Positions 41,828 through 51,956 are shown, numbered from the stretch's first letter. The stretch: 64,000 nucleotides of DNA from Acinetobacter oleivorans DR1 (GCF_000196795.1 NC_014259.1:3100001-3164000); one strand, 5' to 3'. Notes: generated by a model not told the origin, from the sequence alone. A program made the numbers and translations.

Positions 41828-43894
41828 TTAAGCTTGTGGATCTGGGAACAATGGACGATTCCCTGGGCTAATACGATTAATATGTAAGAACGTCATATGT
41901 CTTTCATATTTATCTAAAATGTCATTAATAACCTGTTCTTTACTATAACCGACCAGATCGTTATCTTGAGAGCCATCATAAAGATAGGTTTCAAGACGGT
42001 AATAGAACTGTTTACCTCGTTTTACACGTTGACTGAAGTTCGGTGCGCTATAGCGTACAGGCCAGATCTGGTAAACAAAGTTTTGTTCTTCTTCCAAATG
42101 AATAGTGAAATCCAGATGGAAAAGCGTTTCTTCATCTTCAAGCGGCGTTTGCTGCACATCTACATTCATGCCCTGCTTAATAAGTTCACCTGCAACGGCC
42201 TGAACAGCCGGTAGACAAACTGCATCTAGCATGCGTTGAGTTTCAGTGGTTCCCGGATGATGCATCACTCGAGTTAAACGCTGTTTCCAATTCAGAATAT
42301 CGACATTGCCTACTACCGGAGCTGCATTCATACTTCGACTGGCTTGCCGGTAATCTTCAAGCCTCAGTGACTTATAGAGCCCTGCCATCACAAGGAACAT
42401 TACAAAACTAAAAGGTAGTCCCATAATGATGGTCGCGTTTTGCAAAGCAGTAATTCCGTTGGTCATGAGCATAGCAAGCGTTAATAAACCAATTGCCACT
42501 GCCCAAAATACGCTTAACCAACGCGGAGCATCATTATCGATATTCGTAAGTTTAGTCGTGAAATTACCTAAAACCAGCGCTCCCGAATCGGCAGAAGTCA
42601 CGTAGAACAAAAGCCCTGTTACGGTGGCAATTGAAGCGATAAAGGTAAAGCCCGGATATTGCGCTAACAGGTCATAAAAACCGTGAGCCGGATTTGCTAA
42701 CACAGTCGCTGCTAAGGTTTGGTTGCCTTCAAAAATAACGCTGTGCAGTGCACTATTACCAAAAATGGATAACCATGTGAGTGTAAATAGAAGCGGAATA
42801 ATTAAGGTACCGCATACAAACTCACGAATGGTACGTCCTCTTGAGATACGTGCCAGAAAGAGTCCTACAAATGGAGACCACGCAATCCACCATGCCCAGA
42901 AGAAGAAAGTCCAACTGCTCATCCACTCTTTAGGCTGTTCAAAAGCAAAACTTTGTAACGCTAAAGCAGGGAAACGAGTTAAATAGTCACCAATATTTTG
43001 GACAAGGGCATTGAGTAAAAACTCAGTATTTCCTAAGAATAAAATAAACAGCAATAATCCAACCGAAACATAAATATTGATTTCAGATAAAATCCGTAGG
43101 CCTTTATTGACCCCAGATGTCACTGAAATAACACTAATACCGACCGCGACAGCAATCAGGATAAATTGCATCCAGATATTTTCTGGTAACCCCAATAACA
43201 CATGTAGGCCATAATTCAGCTGTACTACTCCAATCCCGCAGGTCGTTGCAATACCAAAAATTGTCCCGATGACGGCAGCCGTATCAACACTATGCCCAAT
43301 TGCCCCATTAATTCTGTTCCCAAAAATTGGGTAAAGTGCAGAACGAATGGTAAGTGGTAAGTTATAACGATAGCTAAAGTATCCCAATGACATGCCAATC
43401 AAGGCATACATACACCAACCGGTTAAGCCATAGTGGAATAAGGTCCAAACCATACTTTGGCGTGCTGCCTCATAGGTTTGACCTGCTCCGACTGGAGGTT
43501 GCATATAATGAGATAATGGTTCAGCGACCGAGAAGAACATCAGATCGATACCGATACCAGCCGAAAACAGCATCGCAGACCAACTGAGTAAACTAAACTC
43601 AGGTTTTGAATGCTTAGGTCCTAATTTAATACTGCCATATCTTGAACAGGCAATAAAAATCACGAAAACCATATATAACGTTGCGGCAAGCAGATAATAC
43701 CAACCAAAGGTTGAGGTTACCCACTGAAGTACGGCGTTCATGACTCTATTTGCAAAATCATTGAACAAAAACGTGACGAGAGAAAAAATTAAAATAAGTA
43801 CAGCTGAAAAATAAAAAACCACACGATTGAGCGGGTCTTTTTTAGATTTAGATAATGTTAAATCATCAACTGCTCTTGGATTATCTGTTGCCAT
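41828..43894 (-). CDS. betT2: BCCT choline transporter, long form (osmo-dependent BetT2 type)
   Basis: A 688-aa twelve-helix betaine/choline/carnitine transporter. The substrate-binding Trp-rich segment is FFFWAWWIAWSPFVG (about 331-345). After the last helix a long cytoplasmic C-terminal domain of about 170 residues remains; in BetT this domain senses osmotic stress. In A. baylyi a long osmo-dependent and a short osmo-independent BetT are encoded at the same locus, and the two BCCT genes here fit that pattern. It supplies choline for oxidation to glycine betaine by BetA and BetB. Confidence 0.88.
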   Translation of the reverse strand: MATDNPRAVDDLTLSKSKKDPLNRVVFYFSAVLILIFSLVTFLFNDFANRVMNAVLQWVTSTFGWYYLLAATLYMVFVIFIACSRYGSIKLGPKHSKPEFSLLSWSAMLFSAGIGIDLMFFSVAEPLSHYMQPPVGAGQTYEAARQSMVWTLFHYGLTGWCMYALIGMSLGYFSYRYNLPLTIRSALYPIFGNRINGAIGHSVDTAAVIGTIFGIATTCGIGVVQLNYGLHVLLGLPENIWMQFILIAVAVGISVISVTSGVNKGLRILSEINIYVSVGLLLFILFLGNTEFLLNALVQNIGDYLTRFPALALQSFAFEQPKEWMSSWTFFFWAWWIAWSPFVGLFLARISRGRTIREFVCGTLIIPLLFTLTWLSIFGNSALHSVIFEGNQTLAATVLANPAHGFYDLLAQYPGFTFIASIATVTGLLFYVTSADSGALVLGNFTTKLTNIDNDAPRWLSVFWAVAIGLLTLAMLMTNGITALQNATIIMGLPFSFVMFLVMAGLYKSLRLEDYRQASRSMNAAPVVGNVDILNWKQRLTRVMHHPGTTETQRMLDAVCLPAVQAVAGELIKQGMNVDVQQTPLEDEETLFHLDFTIHLEEEQNFVYQIWPVRYSAPNFSQRVKRGKQFYYRLETYLYDGSQDNDLVGYSKEQVINDILDKYERHMTFLHINRISPGNRPLFPDPQA

Positions 43895-43935
43895 ACAATC
43901 CTCAAGGAATAAAATAAAAACAAAATATTTAATTT

Positions 43936-43971
43936 CGTCTTTTCACTCTTATTTAAAACAATGAAAAGACG
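43936..43971 (-). terminator. Hairpin between the two BCCT genes
   Basis: CGTCTTTTCA / TGAAAAGACG, a 10-bp perfect stem 44 nt after the short BCCT gene stop. The sequence that follows on the minus strand (AAATTAAATATTTTG) is A/T-rich. It would allow separate expression of the two carriers. Confidence 0.5.
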
Positions 43972-44014
43972 ACTTTAAACGCAAAAAATAATATATAGAT
44001 GTGATTGGTTGGGG

Positions 44015-45637
44015 TTATAAAACCTCAGTCACTTTATTCTGGTCACAATTCGACGGAACCGAAATGTCTTTTGAAACAGCTAACTGTTTTTTCACTAATT
44101 GAGGGTCAAAATCATCTTGCTTTAACGCTTTGGCTAAACCAAACATATAGAGCAAAATAATCACTGAAAATGGTAAACCACATAACACCACAGCACTTTG
44201 CATGGAGTTAAAACTACCGGCTAAAAGCAAGCCAATACTTACAATGGTAATTACCACAGACCAAAAAACGCGTAACCAGATTGGTGAATCACTATCATTG
44301 GTGCCCCCTTTTGAGGACAAATTAGCGATCATTAGTGTACCAGAGCCAACTGGTGTCAAAAATAAAACGAAACAAATTACAACAACAATGCCAGCAACAT
44401 ACGGATTAAACGGCAGATATTCGAGTAACTTAAATAAAGACAATGCCGGATCAGTTAAAACCATATCGCCCAAAACTTTCTGTTTCTGGTTCAAGATAAA
44501 GTAAATGGCAGTATTTCCAAAAACCGAGATCCAAGCCAGTGTAAAACCGAGAGGAATCAGGCATACACCTAAAACAACCTCGCGAATCGTACGTCCTTTT
44601 GAAATACGCGCAATAAACATGCCGACAAAAGGTGCCCATGCAATCCACCAAGCCCAATAAAATACGGTCCACGAACCTAGCCAGCCACTGGCTTTTTGAT
44701 TGTATAAATACATATCAAAGCTTTTACCAATAAAATTGCTTAGATAATCTCCCATATTCTGTACAAGACCATTTAATAAATGGTTTGTAGGACCTGTTAA
44801 AAATACAAATAAAAGCAAGGCATACAGCAGACGTAAATTAATACGTGATAACCACGCCAAACCTTTTTCAATGCCAACCACTGTCGTGATCGTGGCAACA
44901 CTCATCATGATGAGAACAGCAGCAATTAAGGTCACTGAGTTATTAGGAATTTGCGGAAGTAAATAACAAATGCCTGATACCAGCACCAATGCTCCGATTC
45001 CCAAGTTGGTGACCAAGGAAATAACCGTCGCTAAAATTCCAAAACCATCGACGAAATCACCAACTAACCCATGGACTCGCTCGCCAAAAATTGGGTAAAG
45101 CGCTGAACGCAAAGCTAGAGGTAAATTTTGTCTGAAAGCAAAATAACCTAAAGTGACGCCGAGCAATGCATAGAGTACCCAGCCATGGATGCCCCAATGC
45201 AAAAAGCTATAAGTCATCGCATTTCGGGCTGCCTGAATGGTTCCTGACTCACCTTCAGGCGGTCTTAGAAAATGGTCAACAGGTTCAGCCACACCATAAT
45301 AAAGTAGTGCAATACCAATCCCTGCCGAGAACAACATTGAAGTCCAAGCCAAATAACTAAACTCAGGTTTGTCGTCGTCTTTTCCTAAAGGAATCTGCCC
45401 TACTTTTGAAAAAGCGAGCCAAGCGACAAAGCCCAAACACAGCACAATAACCAACATGTAATACCACCCAAAAAAGTGATTTACCTGCTCTTGTACATAG
45501 GTCAGCCAAAACTGACTTTTTTCTGGAAACAGCACAAAAAGTAGGCCAAAAATGCCAATACTGATGGCTGAACTCCAAAATACAAAACGATTTAACCGAA
45601 TATGGTCTGAAGAATATTTATCACTTTTCAACACCAT
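44015..45637 (-). CDS. betT1: BCCT choline transporter, short form (osmo-independent BetT1 type)
   Basis: A 540-aa BCCT carrier with twelve helices and only a short tail of about 40 residues. The conserved binding segment is VFYWAWWIAWAPFVG (about 325-339). Lack of the regulatory C-terminal domain predicts activity independent of osmolarity, as described for the short carrier of A. baylyi. Its promoter appears to be the left half of the palindrome at 45780-45827, shared with betI. Confidence 0.86.
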   Translation of the reverse strand: MVLKSDKYSSDHIRLNRFVFWSSAISIGIFGLLFVLFPEKSQFWLTYVQEQVNHFFGWYYMLVIVLCLGFVAWLAFSKVGQIPLGKDDDKPEFSYLAWTSMLFSAGIGIALLYYGVAEPVDHFLRPPEGESGTIQAARNAMTYSFLHWGIHGWVLYALLGVTLGYFAFRQNLPLALRSALYPIFGERVHGLVGDFVDGFGILATVISLVTNLGIGALVLVSGICYLLPQIPNNSVTLIAAVLIMMSVATITTVVGIEKGLAWLSRINLRLLYALLLFVFLTGPTNHLLNGLVQNMGDYLSNFIGKSFDMYLYNQKASGWLGSWTVFYWAWWIAWAPFVGMFIARISKGRTIREVVLGVCLIPLGFTLAWISVFGNTAIYFILNQKQKVLGDMVLTDPALSLFKLLEYLPFNPYVAGIVVVICFVLFLTPVGSGTLMIANLSSKGGTNDSDSPIWLRVFWSVVITIVSIGLLLAGSFNSMQSAVVLCGLPFSVIILLYMFGLAKALKQDDFDPQLVKKQLAVSKDISVPSNCDQNKVTEVL

Positions 45638-45779
45638 CTTATTGCTCCTTGCAATCGGTGTATTTTCTCAAAATAACGTGATAAGTAATGTACTTATGCG
45701 CATCATCCTATCCTTAAGAACTTTTGATTTTAGCGCTTTATTCCTCGTGCTAATCTTCAAAAATTCATTGATTTTTACA

Positions 45780-45827
45780 TATCATACTTGTTATTGATTG
45801 AACGTTCAATCAATAACAAGTATGATA
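45780..45827. promoter_or_regulatory. 48-bp perfect palindrome: BetI operator with two mirror-image promoters
   Basis: All 24 bases of 45780-45803 are exactly complementary to 45804-45827. The core ATTGATTGAACGTTCAATCA resembles known BetI operators. Rightward, TTGAAC (45798-45803) and TATGAT (45821-45826) are 17 bp apart; by symmetry the leftward promoter has the same boxes at 45804-45809 and 45781-45786. It serves betIBA on one side and betT1 on the other. Confidence 0.8.
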
Positions 45828-45902
45828 AAAAAAGTGCTATGATGCTCTGCAAGTTAACATGCTGAATTTAAAGCACCGCTAAAAGTGCTGATGTGGAAAA
45901 AC

Positions 45903-46526
45903 ATGACAAAACGCAGAGTAAAACCAGAGCACGTGCGACGTGAAGAAATTATGAATGCCGCACTCGACGTGATTTATGAAGTGGGGTTATCCAATACCAC
46001 CATTGCTCAAATTGCAAAAAAAGCCGAGCTGTCGACCGGCATTGTCAGCCATTATTTTGGCGACAAACAAGGGTTGATAAATACCTGTATGCAAGAAATG
46101 TTAAATGTTCTGCGTCGTAAAACCGAACAGTACAGAGCAGAAGCAGATTCGCATCCAGAGAGCCAAATTAAGGCCATTATCGACTCGAACTTTGACATTA
46201 GTCAGGTTAATGAAAAAGCAATGCGGGTCTGGTTAGACTTTTGGTCAGCAAGTATGCATGTACCAGACTTAAGCCGCTTGCAAAAGATTAATGATCACCG
46301 CCTGTACTCTAACTTGAAGTTTTATTTCCTCAAGTTAATGAATGAACAACAGGCCAGTGTTGCCGCTAGAGGGTTGGCAGCATTGATTGATGGATTATGG
46401 TTACGAGGCAGTTTAAGCCGTCATAACGAATTTGACAGCAACCTTGCCCGTTCCATTGCTTACGATTATGTACAAACGCAAGTTCAATTTGCGAACAAGC
46501 CTTTGCAGGAGAGACAAAATGAGTGA
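45903..46526 (+). CDS. betI: BetI, choline-responsive TetR-family repressor
   Basis: A 207-aa TetR-family regulator. The HTH region is NTTIAQIAKKAELSTGIVSHYFGDKQGL (about 29-56), which matches BetI closely. BetI represses the bet genes and releases DNA with choline. ATG at 45903 has GGA 8 nt upstream and begins MTKRRVKPE, as in BetI of other species; GTG 45885 and ATG 45891 are in frame alternatives. Its stop overlaps the betB start by 8 nt (ATGAGTGA). Confidence 0.94.
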   Translation: MTKRRVKPEHVRREEIMNAALDVIYEVGLSNTTIAQIAKKAELSTGIVSHYFGDKQGLINTCMQEMLNVLRRKTEQYRAEADSHPESQIKAIIDSNFDISQVNEKAMRVWLDFWSASMHVPDLSRLQKINDHRLYSNLKFYFLKLMNEQQASVAARGLAALIDGLWLRGSLSRHNEFDSNLARSIAYDYVQTQVQFANKPLQERQNE

Positions 46527-47991
46527 TGCACAAGTTCATCAACTGTATATCCATGGACGCTACGTTAACGCAACCAGTGGAAAAACATTTAATAGTATTA
46601 ACCCTGCCAACGGCGAGACAATCGCGACTCTTCAACAAGCTTCTGAACAAGATATTGAAGCTGCTGTACAAAGTGCCCAACAAGGACAAAAAATCTGGGC
46701 TGCCATGACTGCCATGGAGCGTTCACGTATTTTACGTCGTGCTGTCGACATTCTTCGTGAACGAAATGATGAGCTTGCCCGTCTTGAAACACTCGACACA
46801 GGTAAAGCTTTTAGCGAAACATCTACAGTCGACATCGTGACTGGCGCAGATGTACTCGAATACTACGCAGGACTTGCAACAGCCATTCAAGGTGAACAAG
46901 TTCCGCTTCGCGAATCAAGTTTCTTTTATACACGCCGTGAACCTTTAGGTGTGGTTGCTGGTATTGGTGCTTGGAACTATCCAATTCAAATTGCTTTATG
47001 GAAATCTGCCCCTGCCCTTGCTGCGGGTAATGCCATGATTTTCAAACCAAGCGAAACCACCCCACTTACTGCATTTAAACTTGCAGAAATCTATACAGAA
47101 GCTGGCGTACCAGACGGCGTATTTAACGTGGTGCAAGGTGCGGGTCGTGAAATCGGTCAATGGCTCACTGAACATCCTGTGATTGAAAAAATCTCATTCA
47201 CTGGCGGTGTGGAAACTGGCAAAAAAGTTATGGCAAGCGCGGCTGGCTCTACGCTTAAAGAAGTGACCATGGAACTTGGTGGTAAATCGCCACTAATTAT
47301 TTGTGAAGATGCCGACCTTAACCGTGCTGCAGATATTGCAGTCATGGCGAACTTCTTTAGCTCAGGTCAGGTATGTACCAACGGTACGCGCGTATTCGTT
47401 CCAAAATCACTTCTAGCCGACTTTGAAAAAGCGGTTGTAGAGCGCGTAAAACGTATTCGCATTGGCGACCCAATGGCTGAAGACACGAACTTCGGACCTC
47501 TCACTAGCTTCCCTCACATGGAAAAAGTTTTGTCTTTCATTGAGTCAGGCAAACAACAAGGCGCTAAAGTGTTAATTGGCGGTGGCCGCGCAACAGAAGG
47601 CGAACTTGCCAATGGTGCTTATGTACTACCGACTGTATTTAGCGACTGCACCGACCAAATGGCGATTGTTCAAGAAGAAATTTTTGGGCCTGTCATGAGC
47701 ATTTTAAGCTATGAAACCGAAGAAGAAGTCATCCGTCGTGCTAACGACACGACCTTTGGTTTAGCTGCCGGTGTTGTTACGCAAGACATTAGCCGCGCTC
47801 ATCGCATTATTCACCAAATTGAAGCTGGTATTTGCTGGATTAACACGTGGGGCGAATCACCTGCCGAAATGCCAGTGGGTGGCTACAAACAATCTGGCGT
47901 GGGCCGAGAAAATGGCTTGACCACACTTGGGCACTATACCCGTATCAAATCTATTCAAGTTGAACTTGGCGATTATCAAAGCATCTTTTAA
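46519..47991 (+). CDS. betB: BetB, betaine-aldehyde dehydrogenase
   Basis: A 490-aa ALDH that oxidises betaine aldehyde to glycine betaine with NAD(P). The active-site residues fall at the positions known for BetB: Glu252 (MELGGKSP) and Cys286 (GQVCTNG). AGGAG lies before ATG 46519, which overlaps the betI stop. The gene is the middle of betIBA. Earlier in-frame starts would extend it into betI and are not needed. Confidence 0.95.
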   Translation: MSDAQVHQLYIHGRYVNATSGKTFNSINPANGETIATLQQASEQDIEAAVQSAQQGQKIWAAMTAMERSRILRRAVDILRERNDELARLETLDTGKAFSETSTVDIVTGADVLEYYAGLATAIQGEQVPLRESSFFYTRREPLGVVAGIGAWNYPIQIALWKSAPALAAGNAMIFKPSETTPLTAFKLAEIYTEAGVPDGVFNVVQGAGREIGQWLTEHPVIEKISFTGGVETGKKVMASAAGSTLKEVTMELGGKSPLIICEDADLNRAADIAVMANFFSSGQVCTNGTRVFVPKSLLADFEKAVVERVKRIRIGDPMAEDTNFGPLTSFPHMEKVLSFIESGKQQGAKVLIGGGRATEGELANGAYVLPTVFSDCTDQMAIVQEEIFGPVMSILSYETEEEVIRRANDTTFGLAAGVVTQDISRAHRIIHQIEAGICWINTWGESPAEMPVGGYKQSGVGRENGLTTLGHYTRIKSIQVELGDYQSIF

Positions 47992-48086
47992 TGCCTCAAT
48001 CGCTCTAAACACTTCAACCTAAATCACATATGCCGAGCAGTCTTTATAGATTGCTCAGGCAAACTGTTAGTAAAAAAAGGATAGTT

Positions 48087-49745
48087 ATGAATATTAAAGA
48101 ATATGATTACATTATTATTGGCGCAGGATCTGCCGGAAATGTACTTGCTGCGCGTCTGACTGAAGACAAAGATACCACCGTTTTACTCTTAGAAGCTGGT
48201 GGCCCGGATTATCGCTTGGATTTCCGTACACAAATGCCGGCAGCTTTGGCCTACCCTCTTCAAGGTCGTCGCTATAACTGGGCTTATTTAACCGACCCTG
48301 AACCGCACATGAATAACCGTCGTATGGAATGTGGTCGTGGTAAAGGTTTAGGTGGCTCATCTTTAATTAATGGTATGTGCTATATCCGTGGTAACGCAAT
48401 GGATTTAGAACAATGGGCAACTCATAAAGGCCTTGAAAACTGGTCTTATGCCGACTGCTTGCCTTACTACAAAAAAGCCGAAACCCGTGACATTGGTGAA
48501 AATGACTACCATGGTGGCAATGGCCCTGTGTCCGTTGCTACCCCGAAAAATGGCAATAATGTATTGTTCCATGCCATGGTTGAAGCTGGTGTACAGGCAG
48601 GTTATCCACGTACTGATGACTTAAATGGTTATCAACAAGAAGGCTTTGGGCCAATGGACCGTACGGTTACTCCAAAAGGTCGCCGTTCAAGTACCGCACG
48701 TGGTTATTTGGATATGGCAAAAGGTCGTCCAAACCTGACTATTTTGACTCATGCTACGACCAATAAAATCTTGTTTAATCAAAAACAAGCGATTGGTGTT
48801 GAATACATTATTGGCGCTGATCAAAACAACTTACAACGTGCTCTGGCTAAACGCGAAGTGTTACTGTGTGCAGGCGCAATTGCTTCACCTCAAATTTTAC
48901 AGCGCTCAGGTGTTGGCGAAAGCAATTTCTTAAAATCAATGGACATTGATGTCGTTCATGATTTACCGGGTGTAGGTGAAAACCTGCAAGACCACTTAGA
49001 AATGTACTTGCAATATAAATGTAAGCAACCCGTTTCTTTATACCCTGCCTTGAAATGGTATAACCAACCTGCCATTGGTGCCGAGTGGTTATTTAACGGT
49101 ACAGGTATTGGCGCAAGTAACCAGTTTGAAGCAGGTGGATTTATCCGTAGTTCAGATGAGTTCAAATGGCCAAACATTCAGTACCATTTCTTGCCAGTTG
49201 CTATTAACTACAACGGCAGTAATGCAGTGAAAGAGCATGGTTTCCAAGCACACGTAGGTTCAATGCGCTCACCTTCACGTGGCCGTATTAGACTGAAATC
49301 AAAAGATCCGTTTGAGCATCCAAGTATCTTGTTCAACTATATGTCGACGGAACAAGACTGGCGTGAGTTCCGTGATGCGATTCGTATCACTCGTGAAATC
49401 ATGCAGCAACCTGCGCTTGATCCATATCGTGGTGAAGAAATTAGCCCGGGCAAACATTTGCAAACTGATGCAGAGCTTGATGACTTTGTTCGTAACCACG
49501 CAGAAACTGCTTACCATCCATCTTGTAGCTGTAAGATGGGCGAAGACGAAATGGCTGTCGTAGATGGTCAAGGTCGCGTACATGGTATGAATGGTTTGCG
49601 CGTAGTTGATGCCTCAATTATGCCGCTGATTATTACCGGTAACTTAAATGCAACCACCATTATGATTGCCGAGAAAATTGCAGACCAGATTCGTGGACGT
49701 GACTCATTACCACGTTCAACTGCACCTTTCTATGTAGCCTCATAA
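48087..49745 (+). CDS. betA: BetA, choline dehydrogenase
   Basis: A 552-aa GMC-family flavoprotein that oxidises choline to betaine aldehyde, membrane-associated. The FAD motif is IGAGSAGNVLAARL (about 10-23), the GMC signatures are GRGKGLGGSSLING (about 82-95) and GAIASPQILQRSGVG (about 262-276), and the catalytic His is in TAYHPSCSCKMG (about 472). ATG 48087 follows AAAAAAGGA; an upstream in-frame start at 48030 lacks support. The 95-nt betB-betA gap contains a small imperfect hairpin near 48032-48056. Confidence 0.95.
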   Translation: MNIKEYDYIIIGAGSAGNVLAARLTEDKDTTVLLLEAGGPDYRLDFRTQMPAALAYPLQGRRYNWAYLTDPEPHMNNRRMECGRGKGLGGSSLINGMCYIRGNAMDLEQWATHKGLENWSYADCLPYYKKAETRDIGENDYHGGNGPVSVATPKNGNNVLFHAMVEAGVQAGYPRTDDLNGYQQEGFGPMDRTVTPKGRRSSTARGYLDMAKGRPNLTILTHATTNKILFNQKQAIGVEYIIGADQNNLQRALAKREVLLCAGAIASPQILQRSGVGESNFLKSMDIDVVHDLPGVGENLQDHLEMYLQYKCKQPVSLYPALKWYNQPAIGAEWLFNGTGIGASNQFEAGGFIRSSDEFKWPNIQYHFLPVAINYNGSNAVKEHGFQAHVGSMRSPSRGRIRLKSKDPFEHPSILFNYMSTEQDWREFRDAIRITREIMQQPALDPYRGEEISPGKHLQTDAELDDFVRNHAETAYHPSCSCKMGEDEMAVVDGQGRVHGMNGLRVVDASIMPLIITGNLNATTIMIAEKIADQIRGRDSLPRSTAPFYVAS

Positions 49746-49752
49746 AATCTTA

Positions 49753-49785
49753 AAGGGCATATTTCTTATGCAGAGATATGCCCTT
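49753..49785 (+). terminator. Terminator of the bet operon
   Basis: AAGGGCATAT / ATATGCCCTT, a 10-bp perfect stem directly after the betA stop, followed by AATTT. Confidence 0.7.
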
Positions 49786-50255
49786 AATTTCATATTCATT
49801 GAGCCAATATTAATAAGAACTATGTATGACAGGAAATAAGCATGTGTAAGGAGCTTATTTACATCAATATGGGATGAAATAAAATTTAATCTATTTTTAT
49901 AGGCAAATATTCTTCAAATGATCCAACTTTAACCAAATTAATATTATTATTTTAACTTCAAATACTTAAAACAAAATAATTAACTTAAACTCTCTTTCAA
50001 AAGCTCAATTTGATTAAATATAAATCATATTTATGATTTTGATGAACCCCATTTATTATAAAAATTGTCTTGTCAATGCAAAATTAGTCTAAAATATAGA
50101 GTGTTTGCGATAATCCCAAGTAATTTTTATTTTTTTCGAAGTTCTCTAATTTTGAGAATTCAGTTTCGCATTTATATCCTTTTTGTCTGGATACGCTGTC
50201 TAGGTTTCCTCACTCCTTAAGTGACTCAAATAACTTATTTTAAGGTCCCCCTTAC
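49786..50255. other. Intergenic region before mqo, about 470 bp
   Basis: Very AT-rich sequence without an ORF or strong hairpin. It must hold the mqo promoter and leader; the 150 bp nearest mqo are less AT-rich (CTGGATACGCTGTCTAGG). I can assign no specific box with confidence. Confidence 0.45.
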
Positions 50256-51896
50256 ATGAAAAAGTTTTTGAAATACCTTCTGGTATTAATCATTCTTATT
50301 TTAATTGCAGGTATTGTTTTCTTGTTTAGACCAACTGCGTCAAAACAAGTCGAAACTGCAAAAGATGAGCCGGTTGTTGATGCTGTCCTTGTTGGCGGCG
50401 GCATCATGAGTGCTACTCTTGGTACTTATTTCACCGAGCTTGAACCAAACTGGCAAATTCGTATGTATGAACGTCTTGACCAAGTTGCTCAAGAAAGTTC
50501 AAACGGCTTTAACAATGCCGGAACAGGCCACTCTGGCTTTATGGAAATGAACTATACCGAAGAGAAAAACGGTAAGATGGAAATTGCCAAAGCTGAAAAA
50601 GTTGCTTCTCAGTTTGAAGTAGCAAAACAGTTCTGGTCATATCAGGTAAAACAAGGCGTTTTAGCTGAACCTAAATCATTCATTAATCCAGTTCCACACA
50701 TTGCTTTCGTTTGGGGCGATAACGTTCAATTCTTAGAAAAGCGTTATGCTGCCATGATCCAAAGCCCGCTGTTCAAAGGCATGAAATTTACTGAAGACCC
50801 AGCTGTGATTAAACAATGGGCTCCTTTAGTCATGAACGATCGTGACCCTAGTCAAAAAGTTGCAGCAACCCGTATGGATGTTGGCTCTGACGTAAACTAT
50901 GGTTCTATCACTAAACAATTAGTGAATCGTTTAGATCAAAACCCGAATTTCAAATTACAGACTTCAACCGAAGTGACTGGCATCAGCCAAAATGATGACA
51001 AAACTTGGACTGTGTCTTTCAAAAATTTGAAAACTGGTAAAGTAGACCACGTTAAAACACGTTTTGTATTTATTGGTGCAGGTGGTGCAGCAGTTAAATT
51101 ATTGCAACTTACTGGTTTACCAGAAGCGAAACAATATGCTGGCTTCCCTGTTGGTGGTGAGTTCTTAATTACTGATAACCCAGCAATTACTGCTCAGCAC
51201 ACAGCAAAAGTTTATGGCCGTGCTGAACTTGGTGCTCCTCCAATGTCTGTACCACATATTGATACACGTTATATCGACGGTAAAAAATATGTATTGTTTG
51301 GACCATTTGCAACATATTCAAACAAGTTCCTGAAAAATGGTTCTCAGCTTGATTTACTTGCATCAACAAACAAAAACAACGTTTTACCAATGACGACTGT
51401 TGGCTTGGAAAACCTTGATCTTGTTAAATACTTGGTTAGCCAAGTCATGATGTCAGACCAAGACCGTCTAAATGAACTTCGTAAATACTACCCAGATGCG
51501 AAAGCTGAAGACTGGCGTTTAAGCCAAGGTGGTCAACGTGTTCAGATCATCAAGAAAGAACCAGGTAAACCAGCAACGCTTCAATTCGGTACAGAAATCT
51601 TTGCGTCTAAAGATGGTGCTGTAACTGCATTGTTAGGTGCGTCTCCGGGTGCTTCGACTTCTCCATACATCATGCTTAACTTGCTTGAAAAAGCTTTCCC
51701 TCAGCAAACTGAAGGTAAGTGGAACCAGAAGCTTCATGAAATTGTAGTCTCTTATAAACAAGACTTAAGCAAAGATCCTGTGTTACTCGACAAAGTTCGT
51801 CAGTACACAAGTTCTACACTTGGCTTGAACTATACATCTCCGTTCAAAGCTGCAAACGATGAAACTGCTACTGCCCCAGTTGCAAAAGCAAATTAA
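50256..51896 (+). CDS. mqo: Malate:quinone oxidoreductase
   Basis: A 546-aa flavoprotein of the TCA cycle that oxidises malate to oxaloacetate and reduces quinone. The FAD motif is VGGGIMSATLGTYF (about 47-60); ESSNGFNNAGTGHSG, MSVPHIDTR and LLGASPGASTS are family signatures. An N-terminal hydrophobic segment (about 7-25) probably anchors it to the inner membrane, comparable with the E. coli protein's hydrophobic N-terminus. The C-terminal 15 residues are low in complexity. Strong codon bias suggests high expression. Confidence 0.95.
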   Translation: MKKFLKYLLVLIILILIAGIVFLFRPTASKQVETAKDEPVVDAVLVGGGIMSATLGTYFTELEPNWQIRMYERLDQVAQESSNGFNNAGTGHSGFMEMNYTEEKNGKMEIAKAEKVASQFEVAKQFWSYQVKQGVLAEPKSFINPVPHIAFVWGDNVQFLEKRYAAMIQSPLFKGMKFTEDPAVIKQWAPLVMNDRDPSQKVAATRMDVGSDVNYGSITKQLVNRLDQNPNFKLQTSTEVTGISQNDDKTWTVSFKNLKTGKVDHVKTRFVFIGAGGAAVKLLQLTGLPEAKQYAGFPVGGEFLITDNPAITAQHTAKVYGRAELGAPPMSVPHIDTRYIDGKKYVLFGPFATYSNKFLKNGSQLDLLASTNKNNVLPMTTVGLENLDLVKYLVSQVMMSDQDRLNELRKYYPDAKAEDWRLSQGGQRVQIIKKEPGKPATLQFGTEIFASKDGAVTALLGASPGASTSPYIMLNLLEKAFPQQTEGKWNQKLHEIVVSYKQDLSKDPVLLDKVRQYTSSTLGLNYTSPFKAANDETATAPVAKAN

Positions 51897-51920
51897 GTTT
51901 GACGATGTATAAATAAATAT

Positions 51921-51956
51921 CAAAAGGATGAATTTCGATTCGTCCTTTTGTTTTTT
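51921..51956 (+). terminator. Terminator of mqo with a TTCG tetraloop
   Basis: A 13-bp stem CAAAAGGATGAAT / ATTCGTCCTTTTG (one G-T pair) closed by TTCG and followed by TTTTTT. Confidence 0.93.

Noticed and set aside
46432..46518. Upstream start for BetB inside betI
   Set aside because: The ATG at 46519 has a good ribosome site, overlaps the betI stop in the usual way and gives the standard 490-aa length.
47157..47345. Antisense reading frame within betB
   Set aside because: It lies entirely inside a strongly conserved gene on the other strand, has no ribosome site and reads as a shadow of biased codons. Similar shadow frames throughout the window were dropped.
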